DNA of 64,000 nt from Mycobacterium paraseoulense (lineage in GTDB: Bacteria; Actinomycetota; Actinomycetes; Mycobacteriales; Mycobacteriaceae), in NCBI RefSeq assembly GCF_010731655.1, contig NZ_AP022619.1, positions 310,001 through 374,000 on the forward strand, written 5' to 3'. Shown here in pieces: positions 35,901-47,900 of this stretch. The position numbers and the translations under genes are program-made. Each line of letters opens with the position of its first letter. Position 1 is the stretch's first letter. The notes under the pieces are model-generated. The model was given only the letters and a program-made list of their open reading frames with translations. It ran no database searches and was not told the DNA's origin.

Positions 35901-38900
35901 TGGCGTGTCCGTTTGGTGGGGTCGGGTCGCGGATGTATCGCACGGGGGATTTGGTGCGTTGGGGTGCCGATGGGCAGCTGCGGTATGTGGGGCGGGCCGA
36001 TGAGCAGGTCAAGGTTCGGGGGTATCGCATCGAGTTGGGCGAGATCCGGGCGGCGCTTAGCGGTGTGCGGGGGGTGGGGCAGGCGGTGGTGGTCGTGCGT
36101 GAGGATCGCCCCGGCGAAAAGCGTTTGGTCGCTTATGTCACCGGGGCCGCCGACCCGGCCGCCGTTCGTGCGCAGTTGGCCGATCGGTTGCCGCCCTACA
36201 TGGTCCCGGCCGCGGTCGTCGCGCTCGAGGAACTGCCGTTGACCCTCAACGGCAAACTCGACACCCGCGCCCTGCCCCCACCCGACTACCAAAGCGCCGA
36301 ACAGTATCGCGCTCCCGGCGACGCCGTCGAACAGATCCTGGCCGGCATTTACGCCCAGGTGCTCGGCGTCGAGCGCGTCGGCGCCGACGACTCCTTCTTC
36401 GACCTCGGCGGAGACAGCATCCTGTCGATGCAGGTGGTCGCCCGGGCCAGGGCGGCCGGCGTCCTGTTCCGCCCGCGCGACGTCTTCGTCGAGCAGACGG
36501 TGGCCCGGCTGGCCCGGGTGGCCGGCGTGGCCACCGAGGACGACGTGGTCGACGAGGGCATCGGCCCCGTCACCGCGACGCCGATCATGCGCTGGCTGCA
36601 GCAGGTCGACGGGCCGGTCGACGAGTTCAACCAGACCATGGTGGTGCGGGCGCCGGACGGGGTCACCCGCGACGACGTGGTGGTGCTGCTGCAGGCCTTG
36701 ATCGATAGGCACCCGATGCTGCGGCTGCGTGTCGACGACGACGGTGCCGGCGGCTGGTCGCTGCATGCGCCCGACCCCGGCACGGTCGACGCCCGCGGGT
36801 GCGTGCACACCGTCGACGCGTTGTCCGAAGCGGCGCTGGTGGCGGCGCGGTCGTGGTTGAACCCCGCCGCGGGGGTGATGCTGCGGGCGGTCTGGGCGGA
36901 GTCCACCGGCCGACTGGCGTTGATCGTCCACCACCTCGCCGTCGACGGGGTGTCCTGGCGAATCCTGTTGGAAGATCTCAATATCGCATGGGCTCAGCAG
37001 CGCAGTGGCCAGCCCGTGGCGCTGCCCCCAGGCGGGACGTCGTTCGCCCGGTGGTCGGCGCTGCTGGCGGAGCACGCCCGCCGGCCGGAGGTCGTCGAGA
37101 AGGCGGAGGTCTGGCGGCGGGTGGCGGCGACGCCCGCCGCGTTGCCTGCGGTGCGCCCGTGTGCCGACACGTACGAGTCGGCCGAACACCTGTCGGTGTC
37201 ACTGGATGCCGAAACCACTCGCATGTTGCTGGGGGCAGTGCCGGCGGCGTTTCACGCCGGTGTCCAGGACATTTTGGTGGTCGCCCTCGGGTTGGCGATC
37301 AACGAATTCCTGGGCACCGGCGCGCCGCTCTGCATCGACGTCGAGGGCCACGGTCGCGACGAGCACGTGGGCCCGCACGTCGACCTGTCGCGCACCGTCG
37401 GGTGGTTCACCGCCAAATACCCGGTCGCACTGAGCCTCGGCAGGCCGCGCTGGCCGAAGGTCGAGGCGGGCGCGGCCGAGCTGGGTGCGCTCGTCAAGGA
37501 CGCCAAGGAACAGTTGCGCGCCGTCCCGGACGGGCTGACGTACGGGCTCCTGCGGTACCTGAATCCGGAAGTGGGCCTGGGCGATTCGGACCCGGCGATC
37601 GGGTTCAACTACCTGGGACGGCTCGGCGGGGCGGGCGAGCTGCCGGACGAGCTGTGGCGGCTCGATCAGGACGGCCTGGCGTTGACCGGCGCGATGGCCG
37701 CGCTGCCGATCCCGCTGGGGCACCCGCTGGAACTGAACGCCGGCACGATGGACACGACGAATGGCCCCCGCCTGCACGCCAATTGGACGTGGGCGCCGTC
37801 GGCGCTGCGGCGCGACCAAGTCGGCCGGCTCAGCCGATTGTGGTGTGAGGCCCTGGCCGGCATCTGCGCGCATGTACGCAACGGCGGGGGCGGCCTGACC
37901 CCGTCGGACATCGCCCCCGCCCGGCTGGGCCAGCGCCAGATCGACGACCTCTGCCGACAGCACGCGATCGCCGACATATTGCCGCTGACGCCGCTGCAGC
38001 GAGGACTGCTCTTCCACACCAGCACCGGCGTGGACACCGGGGACGACGTGTACGCGGTGCAGCTCGACATCACCGTCTGCGGCCCCCTCGACCCGCAGCG
38101 CCTGGGCGAGTCGGTTCGCGCCATGCTCACCCGGCATCCCAACCTGATGGCCCGGTTCTGCGACGAGTTCGACGAGCCGGTGCAGATCATCCCGGCCGAC
38201 CCGGCCATGACGTGGCGCTACCTCCAACTCGACGCCGATGACCCCGACCCGGACGAGCAGATCGAGCGGCTGTGCGCCGCCGAACGGTCCGCGGTGTGCG
38301 ACGTGGCCGCCCGCCCGGCGTTCCGGGCCGCGCTGGTGCGCACCGCGAACCAGCGGCACCGCTTCGTGCTGACCGTCCACCACATCGTGATGGATGGCTG
38401 GTCGCTCCCGATCGTGCTGCAGGAGATCTTCGCCGGTTATTACCGAGAGCGACTGCCGCCGGCGGCGCCGTATCGCAACTACCTCACCTGGCTGGCGGAC
38501 CGCGACGGGGCGGCCGCGCAAGCGGCCTGGCGCCAGGTGCTCGACGGCTTCGACAGCCCGACGTTGGTGCGCCCGGCGGGCCCGGCGGGGCGTCGGGGCG
38601 TCGCCACCGTCGCATTGCCCGCGGACACCACCCGGGCCCTCGGCGGGCTGGCCCGTTCGTCGCACACCACGGTCAGCACCGTCCTGCAGGCGGCCTGGGC
38701 GCAGCTGCTGACATGGCTGACCGGCCAGGGCGACGTGGTCTTCGGCACCGTCGTGTCCGGCCGTCCGCCCGAGGTGAGCGGCGCCGAATCGATGGTGGGC
38801 CTGCTGATCAACACCGTTCCGGTGCGGGCGACCATCACCCCGACCACCACCGTCACCGGGCTGCTCGACCAGCTGCGCCGGGCCCACAACCAGACCCTCG

Positions 38901-41900
38901 AACACGAGCACCTGGCGCTGCCCGAAATCCACCGCGCCACCGGCCACGACCAGTTGTTCGACACGTTGTTCGTGTACGAGAACTACCCGATCGACACCGC
39001 CGCGTTGGCGGGCGCTCACGAAGTCAGCGTCACCGACTTCAGCAGCCGCGAGTTCAACCACTATCCGCTCTCGGTGCAGGCCGTGCCGGGCGACGAGCTG
39101 GGCCTGCGTGTCGAATTCGACACCCACGTATTCGATGAGGCCGGCATCCGGGCGCTGACCGACCGGTTGCGCCGGGTGTTGGCGGCCATGGCCGCCGACC
39201 CCGCCCGCCCGCTGTCGACAATCGACGCCCTCGACGAGTCGGAACACGCCCACCTGGCCGCGTGGGGGAACCGGGCGGTACTGACCGAGCCGGTGACCGG
39301 GCCGTCGATTCCGGAGGCGTTCGCCACCCAGGTGGCCCGCACGCCGGAGGCGGTGGCGGTGACCGTCGAAGGCCGCTCCATGACGTATCGGGAGCTGGAC
39401 GAGGCCGCGGACCGCCTGGCTTACCTGCTGGCGTCACGCGGCGCCGGGCCCGGACACTTTGTGGGACTGTTGTTTTCGCGGTCCGCGGAGGCGATCGTCG
39501 CGATCCTGGCCGTGCTCAAGACGGGGGCGGCTTACCTGCCGATCGACCCCGGCCTGCCGGCGGCGCGGATGGGGTTCATGATCGCCGACGCCACCCCGAT
39601 CTTGGCCGTCACCACGGCGGGGCTTCGGCCGCTTCTGGACGGGTGCGACGTGCCGGTCATCGATGTCACCGATCCGGCGGTGCACACCCACCCCGTCATC
39701 GCGTTGACCGCACCGGCCCCCGACGACATCGCGTACCTGATCTACACGTCGGGCACCACGGGCGTCCCGAAGGGCGTCGCGGTCACCCACCACAACGTGA
39801 CTCAGCTGATGACGTCGCTGCATGCGCCCCTGCCCGCGGCCGGCGTCTGGTCGCAGTGCCACTCGCTGGCCTTCGACGTCTCGGTCCAGGAAATCTTCGG
39901 CGCGCTGCTCGGCGGGGGCCGGCTGGTCGTGGTGCCCGAGCCGGTGGTCCACGCACCGGAAGACCTGCGCGCCTTGCTGATTCGGGAAGGGGTCGGTGTC
40001 CTGAGCCAAACCCCGTCCGAGGCGGGCGCGCTGTCGCCGGAGGGCCTGGACGCGGTGGCGATGGTGATCGGCGGCGAAGCGTGCCCGCCCGAACTGGTCG
40101 ATCGGTGGGCGCCGGGCCGGGTGATGGTCAACGCCTACGGACCGACCGAGACCACCGTGGACGCGGCGATCAGCGCGCCGCTGACCGCGGGAGCCGGAGC
40201 GCCGATCGGGCCACCGGTGTCCGGCGCCGCGTTCATGGTGCTGGACAGGTGGTTACGGCCGGTGCCGGCCGGGGTGGTCGGGGAGTTGTATGTGGCCGGT
40301 CGCGGTGTCGCGTGCGGGTACCTGGGCAGGCCCGGCTTGACGGCGTCGCGGTTCGTGGCGTGCCCGTTCGGCGGGACCGCGACGCGCATGTACCGCACCG
40401 GCGACCTGGTGTGCTGGAACCCCGACGGGCAGCTGCGGTACGTGCGCCGCGCCGACGATCAGGTCAAGGTCCGCGGGCATCGCATCGAACTCGGCGAAAT
40501 TCGCGCCGCGCTCACCGGTTTCGAGGGCGTGGAACAGGCGGCGGTGATCGCCCGGGAGGGCCGGTTGGTCGGCTACGTGACGGGGGCCGTCGACCCCGAC
40601 GCGATACGCGCCGCGCTCGCCGAGCGGTTGCCGGCCTACATGGTGCCCGCCGCGGTGATCCGATTGGACGCGATCCCGTTGACGCTCAACGGCAAACTGG
40701 ACAAGCGGGCCCTACCGGCGCCGAAATACCACGACGCCGACTCCTACCGCGCCCCGGCGACCCCGGTCGAGGCGATCCTGGCCGAGATCTACGCCCGCGT
40801 GCTGGGATTGGCCCGGGTGGGGGTCGAGGAATCGTTCTTCGACCTGGGTGGCGATTCACTGGCGGCCATGCGCCTGGTCGCCGCCGTCAACGCGGGCCTG
40901 GACGCGCAGCTGTCAGTGCGTGCGGTGTTCGAGGCGCCCACCGTTCGCGGGCTCGCGCCGAACCTGGGTTCGGGCGGCGGTGGACCGACGCGCGTGGTGG
41001 CCGGCGCGCGACCCGAGACACTGCCGTTGTCCTTCGCACAGTCCCGGCTGTGGTTCATCGACCAGCTGCACGGGCCGTCGCCGGTCTACAACATGGCCGC
41101 GGCGCTGCGCCTGCGCGGGGACCTGGACACCGACGCGTTGGGCGCCGCGCTGGCCGATGTCGCCGCGCGCCACGAAAGCCTGCGCACGGTGTTCGTCGCC
41201 GCCGAGGGGACTCCCCAACAGGTCGTGCTGCCGCCGGAGCGCGCCGAGATTGACGCGGTCGACGCGACCGGATGGTCACCGGCCCGGTTGAGCGAGGCCG
41301 TCGAGGCCGTGGCCGCACATCCCTTTGACCTGGCCACCGAGATCCCGCTGCGGGCACGGCTTTTCAGGATCGCCCCGGACGATCATGTGCTGGTGGCCGT
41401 GGTGCACCACATCGCCGCCGACGGCTGGTCGCTCACCCCGCTGGTGCGCGATCTCGGCCTGGCCTACGCCAGCCGGTGCGCGGGCCGGCCGCCGGGATGG
41501 GCGCCGCTGCCGGTGCAATACGCCGACTACACCCTGTGGCAGCGGGCCCAGCTCGGCGATCTGGACGATCCGGACAGCCCGATCGCCGGCCAGCTGCGCT
41601 ACTGGCACGAGGCGCTGGCCGGGATGCCCGAGCGTCTCGACCTGCCCACCGACCGGCCCTACCCCGCGGTCGCCGATTACCGCGGGGCCAGTGTGGGCGT
41701 CGAGTGGCCGGCCGAGCTGCAGGACCGGGTGCGCGAGGTGGCGCGGGCGCACAACGCCACCAGTTTCATGGTGATCCAGGCCGCCCTGGCGGTGCTGCTC
41801 GCCAAGCTGGCCGCGAGTTCGGATGTGGCCGTAGGCTTTCCGATCGCGGGGCGCCGCGATCCCGCCCTCGACGAGGTGGTCGGCTTCTTCGTCAACACCC

Positions 41901-44900
41901 TGGTGTTGCGGGTCGAGCTGGCCGGGGATCCCACCGTCGCGGAGCTGCTGGACCAGGTGCGGCGGCGTAGCCTGGCCGCCTACGAGCACCAGGACGTGCC
42001 GTTCGAGGTGCTCGTGGAGCGGCTCAACCCCACCCGCAGCCTGGGGCACCACCCGCTGGTTCAGGTGATTCTGGCCTGGCAGAACAACGAGCCGGCCGAC
42101 CTGGTTCTGGGCGATCTGCAGGTGTCCCCGCTGCCGGTCGACACCCGAACGGCCCGCACCGATCTGTTGTTCTCGCTGGCCGAACGCTGGACCGGTGACG
42201 GCCGGCCCGCCGGGATTGCCGGGGCCGTCGAGTTCCGCACCGACGTGTTCGACACGGCCACCGTCGCAACGCTCGTCGCGCGGCTTCAACGGGTGGTGGC
42301 GGCCATGACCACCGACCCCGCCCGCCGCCTGTCGACGATCGATGTGCTCGACGAGGCAGAACATACCCGCCTCGAGGTGATCGGCAACCACGCCGCGCTG
42401 ACCCGGCCCGCCCCCCCGGCGAGGTCCATTTCGGACGCGTTCGCCGCGCAGGTGCACCGCGCGCCGGAGGCGGTGGCCATCAGCTGCGAGGGGCGCTGCC
42501 TGACGTACCGCGAGGTCGACGACTCGGCGGATCGCCTGGCGCACCGGCTCGTCGAGCACGGCGCGGGCCCGGGGGAGCGGGTCGCGCTGCTGATGCCCCG
42601 GTCGGCGGAGGCCGTCGTGGCGATCCTGGCGGTGCTCAAAACCGGGGCGGCCTACCTGCCGATCGATCCGGGGCTGCCGGCCGCGCGGATCGGCTTCGTG
42701 CTCACCGACGCCGCCCCGGCCGCCGTGATCACCGTCGAAGGCCTGCGGTCGAGGCTCGGCGGGTGCGGTGTACCCGTCATCGACGTCGACGACCCCGAGC
42801 TGCACGGCCGCCCCGGCGCGCCGCTACCGGCCCCGTCGCCCGAGGACATCGCATACGTGATCTACACGTCGGGCACGACCGGTACGCCCAAGGGCGTCGG
42901 CGTCACCCACCGAAACGTCATCCAGCTGCTGGAGGCGCTGGACGCCGAGATGGAGCTGGGCCAGGTGTGGACGCTGTGCCACTCCCTGGCCTTCGACTAC
43001 TCGGTGTGGGAGATGTTCGGCGCGCTGCTGCACGGGGGTCGTCTGGTGGTGGTGCCCGACGCGGTGGTCCGCTCCCCAGAAGACCTGCACGCCTTGCTGG
43101 TTCGTGAACAGGTCGACGTCCTGAGCCAGACACCGTCGGCCTTTTACGGGCTGCAAACCGCCGACGCGCTCGCACCCGATGTCGCTCAACGACTCAAGCT
43201 GCAGACGCTGGTGTTCGGTGGTGAAACGCTCGAGCCCCGGCGGCTGGGCACGTGGCTGGACAGCCACCCGGGACGCCCGCGCATCATCAACATGTACGGC
43301 ACCACCGAGACCACGGTGCACGCGTCGTTCCGCGAGATCGTCGACGGCGACGCCGACGGCGACGCCAGCCCCATCGGAATTCCCTTGGCGCACCTCGCCT
43401 TTTTCGTGCTGGATAACTGGTTGCGGCCGGTGCCGGCCGGTGTGGTGGGCGAGCTGTACGTCGCCGGCCGCGGGGTGGCGTGCGGGTATTTGGGCCGGCC
43501 CGGCCTCACGGCGTCGCGGTTCGTGCCATGCCCATCCGGAGCGCCGGGAGAACGCATGTATCGCACCGGGGATGTGGTGCGCTGGAGCGCAGACGGGCTG
43601 CGATACGTCGGCCGCGCCGACGAGCAGGTCAAGATCCGTGGCTATCGCATCGAGCCCGGCGAGATCCGCACGGCCCTCACCGAGTTGGCCGGTGTGCGGC
43701 AGGCCGCGGTGATCGTCCGCGAGGACCGTCCGGGGGACAGGCGGCTGGTGGGCTACGTGACCGGCGACGCCGACCCGGCCGTGCTCCGCGCCGCACTCGC
43801 CGAGCGGCTGCCCGCCTACATGGTGCCGGCCGCGATCGTCGCCCTGGAGGCAATCCCGTTGACGGTCAACGGCAAACTGGACACGCGCGCCCTGCCGGCG
43901 CCCGCCTACCGCGACACCGGCCGGTACCGCGCCCCCACGACCCCCACCGAAGAGATCCTGGCCGGCATCTACGCCCAGGTCCTGGGCGTCGACCGGGTCG
44001 GCGTCGACGACTCGTTCTTCGATCTGGGCGGCGATTCGCTCGCGGCCATGCGGCTGATCGCGGCCGTCAACGCCGGCCTGAACGTCCACCTCGGCGTGCG
44101 ATCACTGTTCGAGGCGCCCACGATTCACCGGTTGGCGCCGCGGCTCGGCAGCGACGGGGCGGGGCGCACACCGTTGGTGGCGATCGAGCGGCCCGCGGTG
44201 ATCCCGTTGTCCTTCGCCCAATCCCGGTTATGGTTCCTCGACCAGTTGCAGGGGCCGTCGGCGGTGTACAACATGGCGGCGGCGCTGCGGCTGGACGGGC
44301 GCCTGGACGCCGACGCGTTCGCTGCCGCGCTGGGCGACGTGGTGGCCCGCCACGAAAGCCTGCGCACGGTCTTCGTCGCGGCGGAGGGGACCCCGCAACA
44401 GCTCGTGCTCGCGCCCGAACAGGCCGACGTCCGGTGCGACCTGGTCGACGCCTCCGCCTGGTCGCCGGACCAGCTGGCGGAGGCCGTCGAGTCGGTGGCG
44501 CATTACGCGTTCGACCTGTGCAACGAGATCCCCTTGCGCGCATGGCTTTTCCGCACCGCGGTGGATGAACACGTGTTGGTGGCGGTGCTGCACCACATCG
44601 CCGCCGACGGGCTGTCGCTGACCCCGCTGGTGCGTGACCTCGGCGTGGCCTACGCCGGCCGGTGCGCGGGCGAGGCCCCGGCGTGGGCGCCGTTGCCGGT
44701 GCAGTACGCCGATTACGCGCTCTGGCAGCGCACGCATTTCGGGGACCCGGACGACCCGGACAGCCCCATCGCCGGACAGCTGCGATTCTGGGAACACACC
44801 CTGGCCGGAATGCCCGAGCGACTGGTGCTGCCCACCGATCGGCCCTACCCGCTGGTGGCCGATCACCGCGGGGCGACCGTCGGCGTGCGGTGGTCGGCCG

Positions 44901-47900
44901 AGTTGCAGCAGCGGGTGCGCGAACTGGCGCGCGCGCACAACGCGACCAGCTTCATGGTCGTCCAGGCCGCCCTGGCGGTGCTGCTGTCGACGCTGAGCGG
45001 AAGCAGCGAGGTCGCCGTCGGCTTCCCGATCGCCGGCCGCCGCGATCCACTGCTCGACGACGTGGTGGGCTTCTTCGTCAACACCCTGGTGCTGCGGACG
45101 GACCTGGGCGGGGACCCGACGGTCGCCCAGGTGCTGGAGCGGGTCCGCGGGCGCAGCCTGGCCGCCTACGAACACCAGGACGTCCCCTTCGAGGTGCTGG
45201 TGGAGCGGCTCCGCCCCGCCCGCAGCCTCAGCCATCATCCGCTGGTGCAGGTGATGTTGGCCTGGCAGAACAACGATCCCGGCGACGTGATCCTGGGCGA
45301 TCTGCACGTCACCCCGCTGCCGGTGGACAGCCACACCGCCCGCATGGACCTGACCTTCTCGCTGGCCGAACACTGGGGCGACGCCGGTGAACCCGCCGGG
45401 ATCGGCGGGCAGGTCGAGTTCCGCACCGACGTGTTCGACGCCCGCACCATCGAAGCGCTGATCAAACGCCTGCACCAGGTGCTGGTGGCCATCACCGCCG
45501 ACCCAGGCCGGCCGTTGTCGTCGATCGACGTGCTCGACGACGACGAGCGCGCCCGCCTCGACGACTGGGGTAACCGCGCGGTGTCAGACCGGCCGATGAC
45601 CTGGCCGTCGATCCTGGAAGTGTTCGACACGCAGGTGGACCGCGCCCCGGAAGCGGTGGCTGTCCGCTGCGGTGACCGCTCGATCACCTATCGGGAACTC
45701 AACCGCGCCGCGAACCGGTTGGCGCACTTGTTGATCGGCCACGGGGCCGGCCCGGGCGAATGCGTGGGTCTGCTCGTGGACCGCTCGGCGGAGGCGGTCG
45801 TGTCGATCCTGGCGGTGCTCAAGACCGGGGCGGCGTACCTGCCGATCGACCCCGGGCTGCCCGCGGCGCGGATCGCGTTCATCCTCACCGACGCCGCGCC
45901 CGTCGCGGCGCTGACGACCGCCGACCACCGATCACGGCTGGACGGCTTCCAAGGTGCGGTCGTCGATGTCGACGATCCCGCCCTCGACGCCCAGTCCGGC
46001 GGTCCGCCCCCGGCGATGCCGACGGCCGAGGACATCGCCTACATCACCTATACGTCCGGCACCACCGGGACGCCCAAAGGCGTTGCGGTCACTCACCGCA
46101 ACGTCACGCAGCTGTTCGCCCCCCTCGAGGCGCCCGTGCCGGTAGCCGGCGTGTGGTCGCAGAGCCATTCGCTGGTGTTCGACGTGTCGGTGTGGGAGAT
46201 CTTCGGCGCGCTGCTGCACGGCGGGCGGGTGCTGGTGGTGCCCGACGCGACGGCCCGTTCCCCGGAAGACCTGCATGCCCTGCTGAGCGCCGAAGACGTC
46301 AGCGTGCTGACCCAGACGCCGTCCGAGGCCGCGATGCTCGCGGTGGCGGGCTTGGACTCGGCCGCCCTGGTGGTCGCCGGCGAGGCGTGCCCGCAAGAGG
46401 TGGTGGACCGGTGGGCGCCCGGGCGGACCATGCTCAACGTCTACGGTCCGACCGAGACCACGATGTGCGTGGCGATCAGCGCGCCGCTGGTGCCCGAGTC
46501 GGGAACACCGCCGATCGGAGCACCGGTGCCGGGGGCGGCGCTGTTCGTGCTCGACGGGTGGCTGCGGCCGGTGCCCGCCGGGGTCATCGGCGAGCTGTAT
46601 GTGGCCGGAGCCGGCCTGACGTACGGGTACGTGCGCCGCGCGGGCCTGACCGCGTCGCGGTTCGTTGCCTGCCCGTTCGGTGCGCCCGGACAACGGATGT
46701 ATCGCACCGGGGATGTGGTGTGTTGGGGCCCGGACGGGCAACTGCGGTATCTGGGCCGCGCCGACGAACAGGTGAAGATCCGCGGGCACCGCGTCGAACT
46801 CGGCGAGGTCCGCGCCGCCCTGGCCGCCCTGGACGGCGTTGAGCAGGCGGCGGTGATCGCGCGCGAGGACCGGCCCGGCGACAGGCGGCTGGTGGGGTAC
46901 GTCACGGGCACCGCCGGCCCGGCCGCCCTGCGCGTGGCCCTGGGCGATCGGTTGCCCTCCTATATGGTCCCGGCGGCGGTGGTGACCGTGGACGCGCTGC
47001 CGTTGACGGTCAACGGCAAACTCGACACCCGGGCCTTGCCGGCACCGGAGTACAGCGACGTTGACCGCTACCGCCCGCCGGCCACGCCGGTCGAGGAGAC
47101 CCTGGCCGACATCTACGCCCAGGTGCTGGGGGTGGAGCGGGTCGGAGTGGAGGAGTCGTTCTTCGACCTGGGCGGTGACTCGCTGTCGGCGATGCGCCTG
47201 GTTGCCGCGATCCACACCACCCTCGGCATCCATCTGCCGGTGCGCGCCGTGTTCGACGCGCCGGCCGTGCGGAACTTGAGCCAGCAATTGGATTGGCAGA
47301 ATGGCGATTTCGAGTCCGCATCGCGGACCGGTCCCAGCTTCGCCTCGGTGCACGGCCGCGACGCCACCGAGGTGTATGCGAGTGATCTGACGTTGGACAA
47401 GTTCATCGATGCCGCGACGCTGAGCGCTGCGCCGTCGTTGCCGGGCCCGGGTCCGCAGGTGCGGACGGTCCTGTTGACCGGGGCGACGGGCTTTTTGGGG
47501 CGTTATCTTCTGCTGCAGTGGCTCGAGCAGCTGGAGCTGGTCGACGGCAAGTTGATCTGTCTGGTGCGGGCCGGCTCTGACGAGGAGGCGCGCCAGCGGC
47601 TGGAGAAGACCTTCGATAGCGGTGACCCGAAGTTGTTGCGGTACTTCCAGGAGCTGGCCGCCGACCACCTCGAGGTTGTCGCCGGTGACAAGGGCGCGGC
47701 GAACCTCGGCCTGGACGAGCCGACGTGGCAGCGGTTGGCCGACACCGTGGATCTGATCGTGGACTCGGCGGCTCTGGTCAACGGCGTGCTGCCCTACAGC
47801 GAGCTGTTCGGTCCGAACGTCGCCGGCACCGCCGAACTCATCAGGTTGGCGTTGACCACCAAACACAAGGCCTACTCGTACGTCTCGACCGCGAACGTCG

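Larger units (their letters stand above)
33420..37920 (+). other. Giant NRPS module 4: LCL C - A - T - E
   Basis: C spans about 3145-3575, A about 3616-4099, T near 4136 (LGGDSI, the form seen before epimerases here), and E about 4195-4642 with HHLAVDG, TVGWFT and FNYLGRLG. The code DFWSVGQMYK has no confident match. This is the only epimerase of the gene, so residue 4 should be D-configured; it closely resembles the mps1/mps2 epimerases. Confidence 0.82.

Noticed and set aside
37960..40970. Module 5 as a proline module from its DVQ code start
   Set aside because: Only the first three positions agree with proline codes; the remaining residues (SVGAVD) do not.
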